A stretch of DNA of 64,000 nt from Glycine soja (taxonomy: Eukaryota; Streptophyta; Magnoliopsida; Fabales; Fabaceae): NCBI RefSeq assembly GCF_004193775.1, contig NC_041005.1:684501-748500 (forward strand). The letters are read 5' to 3'. Positions within the stretch are counted from its first letter, which is position 1; the number at the start of each line of letters is the position of its first letter. Made by a program: the position numbers and the translations under genes. The notes beneath the pieces were generated by a model. That model saw only the letters and a list, made by a program, of their open reading frames with translations, was not told the DNA's origin and searched no databases. Shown piece after piece: positions 10,011-21,822 of this stretch.

Positions 10011-12790
10011 GCTTGACTATTATTAGTAGTAGTCTCTCTCCTTTTTTTTTAAAAAAAAAAAATTAATTGAATTGATCGTTCGTTGATGGCTCCGTAAATT
10101 CAAAAGTTCTTCCGTCGATGATTCTTATTTTTGACCGAACCTAGGATTTAAAAAAAACAAAACTGGCCTGGTCCAATGCAAGCATATAAAAACAAAAACG
10201 TTAAAATCACACGCCGGTTTTGACTGTTACAATCGCAGGCCACAACCACCGTGGTTGGGTTTTCCGTTATAGGTTGAGATTATGAGTGTGTGTTACTAGA
10301 GCGAAGTTTGGCGCTAGCAGTTTTCAAAAAACAGAGTCAACAGCTAAACGAAGTATTTAACACAGGAAACCGCCCATAATAGAATACGTTTGGTTTTTGC
10401 AAAATTTAAAATTTGGTTTGTAAGAGGGAAATAATTGCTTCTCCGCGTTGATCTCGCCTCTGACGTGGTTGATTATTGGATAATTTATTCTTCCTTTGTG
10501 ATTGGCGAAGTGAAGACACGTTGCGCGTGAACGTTCCGATGGTTATTGACTTTTAATAGTATGAGGCGCTTAGATTCGTGGCCTCAACTTTACATTTGGA
10601 GCCATTACTTCCTGTCTTCAACCATCTATCCCTAGGGCCTTTGTTTTATGATTTGTGGACTCTTAGCTGTCATCCCAAAGAAAAATAAAATATTGTTTTC
10701 ATTCCAATTAAGGAAAATGTTATTAGAGTTTAATTTAAATACATTAGTTTAATTTAATAATAGCTAGTTGAAAGATAGCATAATCGTATCTGTATTTTTT
10801 TCATAAAATATTAAATTTGATATATTGTAATAGTATTTTGTGTTATACATTAACATCTATATTAATTTTGTTATTATTCTTTTATCGATTTAGATTATGT
10901 TTGATAAAATTAGTTAAAAATTAAAAGATTAATTCATTAAATTAAAAATATTCAATAAAACTAATTGTAGAGTTGTGATTATGATAAGACTGATAAGAAT
11001 ATTGTCTTAAGTCTCCTCCAAACTCTTAATTTATAATAGTTGATGGAGAATTTTAAAAGAGAATGAATTAAAAGAAATATTATATTAACCTTTAAAATTT
11101 TAGTAAACATTAATTTGATATTAGTAGTCTTAAATTATTTGGTGAAACAAATATAATCAAAAAAGTAGTATAAAAAATCAATTAATGTTTTATTAGAAAT
11201 ATTAAATTATATTTTAAAAAATTAATTCATTTTACTTGCATGTAATGTTTACAAAATATTATTAATAATACTAGTAATTATTGCCATTTTTGAAAGAAAA
11301 TAATTTTTTAAAAATTAACTTGAGATAAACTATATTGCAAAGATATTGGTTAAATGAATTCCTATTGAATGAGATATTTAAATTGCTTAATTATTAAATT
11401 TTAATTAATAATTTTCAAATATAAAATTTTACAAAGGTCTAAAAAATTCTAGAAACTTCCATGTCAACTTTTGAAATAATAAAAAAATGTAAAATGACAA
11501 AAAAATAATAAAATTATAATTTATTTAAAAAAAGATAATCAGGAAATTTGATAAATATATTAAAAATAAAAAGGAAAGAAAATATAAAAAATTAAAAACT
11601 ATTAAAAAAATATTAAAATCTATTAAAATATTATTTATTAAACAATCAAACTAATTAGAATGTATTGTAAAACCTAATATTTATTCGAATTTCTTTTTTT
11701 TTACCTCATTTCATTGATTAAAAAAGTGGATTTTCTATGGATCACTATAGTTATATATATAGAACTTCGATGTATTAATTCTAGTGAGTTGTTCAGACTC
11801 GAATCTGGAAGTATTAATTCTAGTGAGTTGTTCAGGACTCGAATCTGGAAGTAGTAAGATGAAGTAGATAATTTATTCTTTAATCAAATTCAATAATAAA
11901 ACAATAAAAAACTCCTCCCCAAACCGTGCTTACATTTTTTATTGCACACAGCTTTTATTGTTATAAATAACTAATGTACACAAAAAGCAAAGAAATCGCT
12001 TTAAAAGAACAAATAAATAGTGTTCATCTTTTTGAATATATTGAAAGAAAAAGGAGAAGAGTACGAAGGTCATATCTTACGGTAGGCTAAATAAATAAAT
12101 AAAAAACGAGTGTGTAACATAGTAAAAAAAAGAACCAAACTGCCTTTATTATTAGTTATAAATGTATTAACAATGTAAATGTTTTTTTAAAGGCAAAAAC
12201 TCGTATTATTTCAAATAAAACTTGTTAAGCAATACAAATAGGAGGATCATGGAAATTACGGGGACTAGCTTAATCTCTATAAGTCCTCGCCAAAGCATAA
12301 GTCACTAGATTTGTTTGTCTTCTAATAAAATAGAGTAAATAGACTGGAGCATCATATAAGATATCTCTACACAGCCCGATAATGCAACCAAATCTCAGTG
12401 TTACCTATAAGAGATTCCTACGTTAAAATTTGTGTGTCTCTTGTTCATTTTTGCTCTATTTTTATTGATGTTCCTTGTAAAATTTTTGCTTTGGAGAAAT
12501 ATTTTTCGTTGCTTATTGCCTTGTTATTGAGTTTTTGTGTTGAAATTTTTCCATCAATGACTTCTTTATACTGCTTTTAATGCTTTGTCTTGTCCTCCTT
12601 CTAAAGAATTGAACCTTTTTATACAGGAAAAGACAGGGATGAATCCAAGATTTAATGGCTGGGGACCAAAATCAAACATTAAAATTTAAACAAAATATTT
12701 ATATATTTTCTAAAATAGTTAAAAACATATAGTAAAAAATACATTTATATTAAAAATACTAAACCTATTTTTAAAGACTCAAGATTATAA
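10011..12790. other. gene-free AT-rich region
   Basis: No protein-coding signal was found. The stretch contains a perfect-looking 39-bp tandem duplication at 11772-11850, a possible LTR-like fragment at about 12405-12560, and at 12561-12632 a copy of a dispersed repeat also found at 3719-3790. Confidence 0.5.
11772..11850. repeat. tandem repeat, 39-bp unit, two copies
   Basis: Unit one (11772-11810) and unit two (11811-11850) both read 'gtattaattctagtgagttg' and then 'actcgaatctggaa'. They differ by one inserted G in the second copy. The near identity implies a recent duplication. Confidence 0.85.
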
Positions 12791-12802
12791 ATGACAATAA
12801 CC

Positions 12803-13903
12803 AGTGGCAGTGGCGGAACCAGAAAAATTATAAAGTCTGGGCAAAAATTTAAAGATAGCAAATTCACATTGTATATAATATAAATTTATGTATGTGGCTG
12901 GGTATATAGATTTGGACGTGTGCACAGTCCGTTTATTTTTAAGTCTAAGCATATTAAGATTAGTTAAAATGTTGGTCTATTTAAATGCAGATTTATTAGG
13001 TTCAGTTCGTTTAATTCCGTGATTTAAATGGGTTTAGTTTGCTGTTTTCTGGTTAATGGGTCAATCTGCAGACCAATTATCTCTTTTTGAAAAATTATTT
13101 ATTATTTTATAGTTTAATGATTTTATTTACTCAACAATACTATCTAATGTATCATGAGGATTATTTACTACTATACCTGAATATTTAATACTTGTGTTTC
13201 ATTAATGTGTATGACCTATTTCTTTGTATTTGAATATTTATAATTTGATTTAAAAAATTAGAGATGTTTAGCTTTCTATGCCTTATTTAATGTTTTGAGT
13301 GATGTTAGATGTGGATGGAGTTTTCTTTCTGATTTTACTATTTTATTATTTCATGTATATTTTTTTTATATTTTTGTTAATATTACATTAGACATTTCAA
13401 TTTTTAATAAGAAAATTTATATTAAAGTTTTATCAATTTTTAATGAGAAAATTTATATTACAGTTTTATCAATTTTTGATAAGAAAATTTATATTTCAGT
13501 TTTATCAATTTTTAATATTTTTTCATACTTTCAGTTTTTTTTTTCTTTCAATTTTCAATATTTTTATCATTGAGTTTGTGAACCAATTCATTAGCTCCCA
13601 AGCTAACTGGACTTGATGTAGTCACGTAGACCAAACAAAAACATAGTACATCTAATAAGCCAGCAAGTGAATCACTTTTTTTTTATATCATAGGAATCAA
13701 ACTCAGATATAAAAAATTTATAATAACAACTTAGGCACACTACTAAACTGAAGTAGACCCTCCTAATGGTGAGTCAGTAAATCATCTAAATATAAGCCAA
13801 AATGGATCAGGCTAAACATAGCAAACTAACGCATATACTTACCAAATGAATTTGGGCCAGAGCCTGGGCAATTGCCCAGGGTAGCCGGACCTTGAAACCG
13901 CCT
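12803..13903. mobile_element. 1.1-kb non-autonomous transposon with 12-bp flanking duplication
   Basis: The 12-mer 'atgacaataacc' is found on both sides (12791-12802 and 13904-13915), as expected for a target-site duplication. The ends are imperfect inverted repeats: the left carries 'gtggcggaacc' and then 'agtctgggca'; the right carries 'gcctgggcaattgcccaggg' and 'ccttgaaaccgcc'. The 11-12 bp duplication suggests a Mutator-type element, but I cannot name the family. The inside is AT-rich and has three 36-bp tandem repeats. A 92-codon open frame over these repeats (13295-13573) is most likely an accident of the repeat, as it lacks any recognisable domain. Confidence 0.65.
13397..13515. repeat. 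36-bp tandem repeat, just over three copies
   Basis: Copies start at 13397, 13433, 13469 and 13505, each beginning 'tcaatttttaat' or 'tcaatttttgat' and continuing 'aagaaaatttatatt'. The period is exactly 36, so the translated frame repeats every 12 residues. It lies inside the 12803-13903 element. Confidence 0.85.
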
Positions 13904-13915
13904 ATGACAATAACC

Positions 13916-16900
13916 GATTTTACATGTCACTAATAGCTTTAAACAATGTATAATAGAAATTGATATTTATGTTAACCATATATTTTTACAAAAAAATATC
14001 TATTAATTGAATTCTAAAAATATACTAAATTTAAATAAATTATGTCACTCTCTAAATTATCTTTTAGGATGGTAGTAGTCAATAACCATCAAAGAATAAT
14101 TAATTTACTTTCAAATAGTTGAAAAATAGAAGAAGAACAACATTTGTGGTTACAAATGCTACAACTTTGAAAGCAAACTATGATAAATCTTTAGTGCAAC
14201 TCGATATCTAATTTGTTTTCCTAAGATTTAATTGCACTTGGGATTGGATCATGAGATCGAAAACACAATAAAATCCCACAATAATAAAAATAAGAACAAA
14301 GACAAGTCAAGAGAAACAAAGAGAATATAGAAAAAATGATGATAAAAAAATGAAATGTTTGTTGATGTGTTTCAAAATTTAAATTGTTAAACTTGTATAG
14401 TGTTTGTAAGTTTAACCTGTTGACAAAAGATTAATAAAATCATTTGATTACAGATTACACTTATTTATAACTTTTAAAATAATATATATATATCACATAA
14501 AAGGAAAACTATTTGAAAGAAAAATAAATAATAGTCAAATATTCTATCTAGAAAAAAAATACAATTATCTCCACAATAAATATTTGAAAAGAATAGAATA
14601 TTTCATTAAAACATAAAAAGATGAATAACATATAAATGATTATTTACATAATTAAATTTTCTAAATAAAAATAACTACCTAATATCAATTATTTTTTAAG
14701 ACATTCCAACACCTATTCTTTTCTATCACCTTCTGCTACTCCATTTTCTTAATAAAATAACTACCTAATATCATTGTTCAGGATTAATTGCGGAGCAAAT
14801 TGGTCCTGGCCCCTTTTTGACTCACGTCGTCATGTCGTCTATGTTAATTGTTATGGATAACTTAAATTGCTAATTGGAGATTACTTATTATAAAAAAAAT
14901 GGTTGCATAATTCCCATTAATTTATTTCCGTTTATTATGGATTCATCTCCTTACATTCTATTTTGACATAATTCAATATTTTTTAATCATATTATTGATA
15001 AGTATCTATTGACTTAATCAATTTTTCTGATAATTAATCTCTATTAAATCATAAAACGGATATGTGTTAACTCATGCTTCATGCTACACAGATAGCTGCA
15101 TAGCATTTTGTAACAGATATTTAAAAATATATTTAATTTAGTGTATTTCTTTCCAACCTCCTCCCGCTTCCAACCTCGAGGTGGAATTTGTCTATTTAAA
15201 CGACTTGTAGCTAACAGAGTTGGATCACCTTATGCCCATTTTTTATTTATTTAAAATAATAATTAACTACATAACTTGTATTCAAATGTCAATATTTTTT
15301 TATTTGTTAACAGTACAATCTCGTGATAAATTATTGTTGAAATTATTAATTTGCTTATCTACTAATATTTCCATTAAATCGTAATGGGTCATGTGTTAGG
15401 TTATCCCACAAAGAAATTCACATGTGATATTTAGAAATATATTTAATCAAGTTTACTTCTTCACTACCCCTTCCCCCTTGGAACAATGACATTAAGTAGG
15501 AACTTGTCTTTCAATTTAGACTGTTTGTAATCGCATTACAAGTGCTTGTTAGAAAACGTTTCGTACCATTTATCATCAGGCCTAATACTTATTTGGGGGA
15601 ATATAATGTTTCCTTAAAACAATCATTTTCTTTTCAAAATCTTTTTCATCCGATAGATAAAAATAAATGATTATTTAAAAAAAAAAAATCAACTAACAAA
15701 CATGTATCTAGTAAGTGTAAAGGATAAATGTAATAAGCTTTTGATTGATAGATGTGATAAGTTATAGGAGGAAAGAAAATAAAGTAAAAAAAGAGATGAA
15801 AATAAATAAATGCATGTTTATAAGTATTGCTAATAAAAATAAGATTTGGAAAATATCTACCCAGTCTGTATGCCTGTGATGAGATTTTGTTAATGTACGT
15901 AGGTATTAGTAAGGTCAGGTTTAAATAAAGGTAAAATAAATTAAGTTTTATTTTACGAATTAAAATCAACTTTTATATATTTCAGTTTTTGGAAAAGTTA
16001 TACAAGTGCACAACGTAGTAATCCTCCCTGTTTTAGTCTGCAAAGTTGATTGCAGCAGGGCTCCAAGTTAATTTGATAATCTTCAAAAGCATCACGATAC
16101 CAGATAAGTGAGCCTCAACCATTGATTATCGTGGTGCTTTGAAGTCCCTCTTAACTGAGCCATTGAAGTTCGTGATTCTATTTTCAAGTTAAGAGGAGAC
16201 AAGACTCGCGTGGAGAAGAATGCCATTTACTGCCAGAAAACATAATTGCTTATGAAGTGTTTGATTTTCTATAATGTTTTGTCCAACGCCAAAAAAAAAA
16301 AAAAAACTTTCACAATTTTCTCTTATAATGCGTATAATATAATTAATGACTTCCAACTGGTAAACTAACGCAACCTTAGGTGTTCATTTTCTAGATTATA
16401 GGAATTAGGAAACCCATTACATATACGTCCAGAAGAAATATTAATTAATATTATAGTATTCCTGAGTCCTTGCGAACAAAGGGAATGTAACATTGTCACT
16501 CTTTATTCTCCAACAATAGCCAGATGCATTTCAGCCTCGCTTTCAAGACCATGTATGTCGTGCAACATTAAGTTATTTTATGTCTCCTACCATCAACAAT
16601 ATTTTGTTCTTGCTCAAATTAATCAAGAAATTTTATGCAAATTGTTATGTTGAGTTTGTGACTAACATTAGATAATACTTCTTGGGAACATGAGTTACAA
16701 ACCTCATGACCAAATGTTCAGGGGATGGGCACAATTAAAGTGTTCTTTCGGCGTGGCCCAGCAAAGGGCATGCTTTGGTCTAACTCTAACAAGCTTTGCT
16801 TCAATCCACAGAAAGGTCAAGCTTGCTTAACTTAACATCCATTGATTGATTCATTGTAAGTCCTCACATCACATGCGCTGACATCGGAAAAGGGCAATCT

Positions 16901-17344
16901 CATTCCCCCGATCTCCGTGCCTCCCGTAAACTTAAATTTTAAAGAAAAGAAAAATAGAAGACACTTACAACCTTTTTTTCTCACAGAACGAAAATGGACA
17001 AAAAATCTTTGCCAAATTTAAATGGATGTAATGTTGTCTCGTACTCGATCATCATTCCCAACTTATATTATTTAGGAGATCAACTCAATAATTTGCGGAT
17101 CCTTTTGTATCGATAATAATTTGTTTAGACAACAATTTTTTTAAGAATCTTACAACCAAACTTGTACGCAGCTAGCAAACAAAAAGTACCTATAGAGTTT
17201 TTGATTTTCTTCGCGGGATAATAAAATTATGGATTTGTTGGATTTTTTAAACTTTCTTCCCTATGTGGAACAAAGGCTCAAATGAGAAGGTTTGCATATG
17301 TCTCGCTTATTTAAGTGGGGAGAGATTAAATTAAAAAGTAAGAT
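13916..17344. other. gene-free region with an old tandem duplication and a hairpin
   Basis: No coding signal was found. Two segments, about 15040-15245 and 15360-15545, resemble each other in order and wording and look like a diverged duplication about 320 bases apart. A direct repeat 'aaataactacctaatatca' is present near 14668 and 14757. A strong hairpin lies at 16081-16144 (separate entry). Confidence 0.45.
16081..16144. other. 64-nt hairpin, possible small-RNA precursor
   Basis: The 5' arm (16081-16099, 'cttcaaaagcatcacgata') pairs with the 3' arm (16127-16144, 'tatcgtggtgctttgaag') over 18 base pairs, with one bulged A and one G:U pair, around a 27-base loop. The arms do not match any miRNA family I know. 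It could be a novel miRNA, a siRNA locus or a short inverted repeat from a MITE. Confidence 0.4.
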
Positions 17345-17744
17345 ACACCTAGAGGGACTCATTTGAGAGAAAAAAATAGTTACAAATCATTGAGCAGAAA
17401 GAGAGAAAATCATTGTGATTTTTGCATATTCATTAAAAAACGTTTTTTAGATTGCAACTGCAGATTCGTCCACCGTTGAATCAGACTGATTTTTGGACAG
17501 CATGTTCTACACACAGGATATTTCAAATTGTCCAATTGGATCGTGAAGATGATATCTGGAGAGAGAGAGAGAGATAAGTGTTTCACATTTTTTGCTCTAT
17601 ATTTTGGGGTTTCTCAATTGTACCAATTGGGATCTATTTTGATTTTGCTATTTGTAGCACTTTTTAGTGCACTTATTGGAGGTTCTTTTATATCTTCATT
17701 GATTAAAGTGAAGTTATTTTTTTGATTTGGACGACATGTGGTTT

Positions 17745-18217
17745 TTACCCTTGCATTGAGGGATTTCAATACCTTTTTGTCTAATCATGGCATTACTCAT
17801 AGATTGATTTGCCCCCCCCCCCCCCACCACCACCATCAAAATGATGTGGTTGAAAGAAAGCATAGACACATTGTTGAACTTGGTCTTACATTCCTTCGTC
17901 ATGCTTCTTTGCCTCTTGCTTTTTGGGACTTTGCTTTCACTAATGCAGTATATCTAACTAATAGACTACCTACTGCATCTTTAAATTTTAACATTCCTTT
18001 CACAGTCCTGTTTAACAGATCACCAGACTACAAATTTCTAAGAACTTTTGGGTGTGCTTGCTTCCCTTTCTTGAGACCTTACAGTACTCACAAACTTGAT
18101 TTCAGATCACAAGAATGTGTATTTCTAGGCTATTCGTCTTCCCACAAAGGCTATAAATGTTTATCTGCTTCTGACAAAATTTACATTTCCAAAGATGTAG
18201 TTTTTAATGAAATGTGA
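17745..18217 (+). pseudogene. copia integrase, C-terminal fragment
   Basis: The open stretch starts with RDFNTFLSNHGITHRL and includes ERKHRHIVELGLTFLRHAS, TNRLPTASLNF, LRTFGCACFPFLRPY and ECVFLGYSSSHKGYKCL, which are landmarks of the copia integrase core end and C-terminal region. The usual residues just before ERKHRH are replaced by a Pro/His run coded by a C14 tract (17812-17825) and ACC repeats. It ends at TGA 18215-18217; the homologous frame continues beyond as a Ser/Pro-rich linker with further stops. No start codon belongs to it; it is an internal polyprotein fragment. Confidence 0.8.
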
Positions 18218-18654
18218 TATCCATATTGTGATCTTTTCAAGCAAAGTCCCACTCAGGCTACCTTTTTCTCTCAATATTTTACACTTGATCCCGACTTGTC
18301 TCCACCTTGTCATAACTCCCCTTTGAACTCTCCAACCCCTACACATCAACTTTCTATTTCCTCTCCCATCTCTGTTGATGTTCCCTCACATCAACCTATT
18401 TTGTCCTCAAATAACAGTCCCTGTAATAATGAAACCAGTCCTACATTTGTGTCACAGCCTGAATCTGATTCCCCATCTCCTTGTGAATCCCTTGAACATG
18501 GTGAACCTGTTTCTAGAACTACCAATGTTCATCCTATGCAAACCAAGTCCAAATCAAGAATATATACTCCTTGAATTCATCATTCATTATTTTTGGCTCA
18601 TAGTGAACCAAAAGGTGTTAAACAGGCTCTCACTAATCCAAATTGGCTTTCTGC

Positions 18655-19668
18655 CATGCAACTTGAATATGCTGCCTTACTAAAGAATCACACCTGTGAT
18701 TTCCCTTGCCCACTAATAGAAAGGCAGTAGGGTGTAAATGGGTTTTTCAAATCAAAGAAAATACGGATGGGTCCATCAACAAGTACAAAGCTCGGTTAGT
18801 GGCCAAGGGCTTTCACCAAGTCCATGGTTTTGACTTTCATGAGACGTTTTCTCTTGTTGTTAAACCTATCACTATTAGGCTTATCATCACTCTTGCCCTT
18901 ACTAGTAATTGGGAGTTATTTCAGTTGGATGTGAATAATGCTTTCCTCAATGGCCTTTTAGATGAAACAGTTTACATCGTGCAACCTCCAGGATTTGAAG
19001 TTGAAGACAAATCCCTTGTTTGCAAGCTTAACAAGGCCCTTTATGGGTTGAAACAAGCACCAAGGCAGTGGTTTGACCGACTAAAAATTACTTTGATTCT
19101 GTTTGGGTTTCAAGCTAGCAAGTGTGATCCATCCTTGTTCATATATAAGCATCAAGCTCACACTATTTTTCTTATAGTATATGTGGATGATATTATCCTC
19201 ACTGACAGCTCATCTTCTCTCATCCAGCAGATTATAACTCAATTTCATTCTGCATTCTCTCTCAAACAACTAGGTCAATTGGACTATTTCTTGGGTATTA
19301 AGATCAAGTATCTACCTGATAGGTCTCTTCTCATGACTCAAAGCAAGTACATTAGAGACCTCATTCACAGGACTCTCATGGCTGAAGCTCATTCTATTTC
19401 TTCTCCTATGGCCTCTTCTAGCAAACTGTCTAAAACTGGTGGTGATTTATTTCAGGATCCTACTCTCTACAGATCTATAGTTGGTGCTTTGCAGTATGCT
19501 ACTCTAACAAGACCAAAAATTGCCTTTGTTGTTAATAAAGTTTGCCAATTCATGGCAAATCCCTTAGACACTCATCGGGGGGTAGTCAAGAGAATCCTAA
19601 GGTATCTTAAGGGCATCCTCTCCTATGGTTTTCTCATGAAACTTGCTGCTATTGGGAAACCTTTATGA
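18655..19668 (+). pseudogene. copia reverse transcriptase fragment
   Basis: Signature segments appear in order: KAVGCKWVFQIKENTDGSIN, KARLVAKGFHQVHGFDF, FQLDVNNAFLNGLLDETVY, KALYGLKQAPRQWFDRL and the catalytic YVDD box in FLIVYVDDIILT, then QLGQLDYFLGIKI. Just upstream, the last linker residues lie in a different frame and end in TAG at 18728-18730, so a frameshift separates the linker from the polymerase. The frame ends at a TGA at 19666-19668, shortly before RNase H. Confidence 0.85.
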
Positions 19669-20088
19669 ATTACAACCATGTGTGATGCTGATTGGGCTTT
19701 TGATGTTGATAACAGAAGGTCAACCTCTGGCTCTGGTGTTTTCTTAGGTCCTAATTTGATTTCTTGGTGGTCAAGAAAACAATAAGTTACAGTCAGATTC
19801 AGTACTGAGGCTGAATATCGCGGTATAGCTCAAACCTTAGCTGAGTTAACTTGGGTTCAGGCTTTGTTACAAGAACTCCAGGTTCCCTTCTCTACTCCTA
19901 TACTGCTCTGTGACAATCAGAGTGCAGTAGCTATTGCTCACAATCATATTTTTCACAGGAAAACTAAGCATATGGAGATTGATGTCTTCTTTGTCAGAGA
20001 AAAGGTCCTATCCAACCAGCTTCTCATTTATCATATTCCAACCTTGAATCAATGGATTGATATATTGACCAAGCCTCTTTCCTTGTGA
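19669..20088 (+). pseudogene. copia RNase H fragment
   Basis: [64 protein letters not shown] and TKHMEIDVFFVREKV are the standard copia RNase H blocks. A TAA interrupts the frame between SRKQ and STEAEY, at about 19783. The fragment ends with LTKPLSL and a stop at 20086-20088, just before the polypurine tract. Confidence 0.82.
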
Positions 20089-20414
20089 GTTGCTAAGAAG
20101 CAAACTCAATGTGCATCATTTCTCTAGCAACCCTCCACCCTGAGTTTTAGGGGGGGGGGAGGGGGGTATTAGGATAGATTATGAAAAATATTTGTTTTTT
20201 ATTTTTCATTATGTTTTTCTTTTCATTCTGTTACAACAACAGAATATTCTTTAGTTAGTATGTTATTTTGCTTTCAGCCTTTGTCAGCTGTATTGATAAG
20301 GGCAGCTAATGTAAATGCTCCCTTTTGTATTCAATTTTCATAAAGGTTGAAAATATGAAATACACCATTCAAATTTTTTAACTTTTCTCTCTAAGAGAGT
20401 GTGATCAAGAAACA

Positions 20415-21822
20415 TTAGAAAAATGGCGTCAAAGGCAAGGAATTTGATTAGGATGACTTGAGTTTTGTTCTTTGACAAACTTTTATAAAATTGGAAGACC
20501 ATGTAATATATGTTAACGGTTCACTTTACACTCGATGCCTTCAAATCTCATGCCATGACTAATTGATGCAAAATACTGCGATGTTAGAGCCGCAATTTAG
20601 TTTTGGATAAAATATATTTTAATTCATTCTAGATATGATTTAAAATAATGTTAATTTTTTTAAAAAAATTATTAGCTTTAGTCTTCCTACATTTTATTAC
20701 AAGTTGGCTCATTCAAATCCAGTTATTATACTATAAACATATTTTTATTAGTTTAGTCTTCCATGATTATTGTTAAATAAAATTAATTTTGCTTCAAAAC
20801 CTCGATCTGTTTGACTGAAAGCAATTAAAAGTAGTTTTTGAGTTGAGTTAAAAAAAATTATACTAATTTTTATAATTAACTTGCTTTTAAGATAAAACAT
20901 ATAAACACAAATTTAATTTTATAATTTTTTTGAAATGCCCATCCAAACACATACTGACATTCCCTCTCACTTCTTCCTAATTTCTTTATAATTTCTCTTA
21001 TACCAAACATAGTGTTAAAGATTATTTAAAAGTTTATTTGATAACTTTTAAAAATAAACCTAAAAATATATCTCTAACTAAGTTAATAAATACTGTATAA
21101 ACTAACATATACATCAATGAATTTAACTTTTAAAGTAAATCATTAAATTGTTAACACGAGAACCAGCTATGAGTAAGTCGACAAGTTGGCTCATTCAAAC
21201 CCAATTAATATTGTACCTTTTCGAAAGGGAAAAAAAATGAAAATGTTTAATTTTTAGAGTTTCACAAATATGAATTCTAAACTAATAAAAAAATTTCCTT
21301 AAAAAAATTAATAAAAAATTATTTATGGTATAATTTTAAAATAGTTACTATAAAAATCAATAAATATAATATAATATGTTTCATAGTTTTTTTTTATATT
21401 GTGATTATTTTTTTGGTATTGATTTGTATAATAGTTTGTTATTGAGTAAAAGGTTTTTATATTCTCAGTGTATGTTTATTTATAATTATTACTATTTATT
21501 TATTAAATATTAAAATCATTAATAATATTAAAATTTATTCTAAAATCGTTAACTAGTAGTATATACACATGTAATACAAAAAACTAGTAACTACACAAAA
21601 TAATCTAAAAAATACATAAAATAAAAGAATCGTTTAAAAATATTCAAAACAAGTGTCTAGGGGAAGGAACAAAGGCCCTTCTATAGAGTGTAATAATTTT
21701 TGAAAAACCTCTGTCTCTGTTGTTTCTGATGCAAATCTCCGTTGTCGTTGGTGTTTCGGTCTGAAATCAAATCAAAATCAACACTGTGCGCTGCGGTTAG
21801 AAGAGATTCAATCTGAATCTGA
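20415..21822. other. intergenic region and probable SH3P promoter/leader
   Basis: AT-rich, with no coding signal. The last about 120 bases (21700-21822) become richer in CT and GC and should contain the untranslated leader of the SH3P gene. I could not place a TATA box with confidence. Confidence 0.45.

Larger units (their letters stand above)
17345..20414 (+). mobile_element. decayed Ty1/copia LTR retrotransposon, internally deleted
   Basis: The order integrase, reverse transcriptase, RNase H (17745-20088) is that of copia elements. It is followed by a G-rich polypurine tract (20150-20166) and a putative 3' LTR starting 'tattaggatag' at 20167 and ending near 20414. Gag, protease and the N-terminal half of integrase are missing. 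The sequence before 17745, with 'gtggtttttaccc' near its end, looks like the U5 part of a copia LTR joined directly to integrase, so an internal deletion is inferred. I found no clear second LTR copy or target-site duplication. Several stops and at least one frameshift make the element inactive. Both outer borders are approximate. Confidence 0.75.

Noticed and set aside
13295..13573. 92-codon open frame with 12-residue repeats
   Set aside because: The repeats come from a 36-bp DNA tandem repeat inside a transposon; Ile/Phe/Tyr-rich composition reflects AT-rich DNA.
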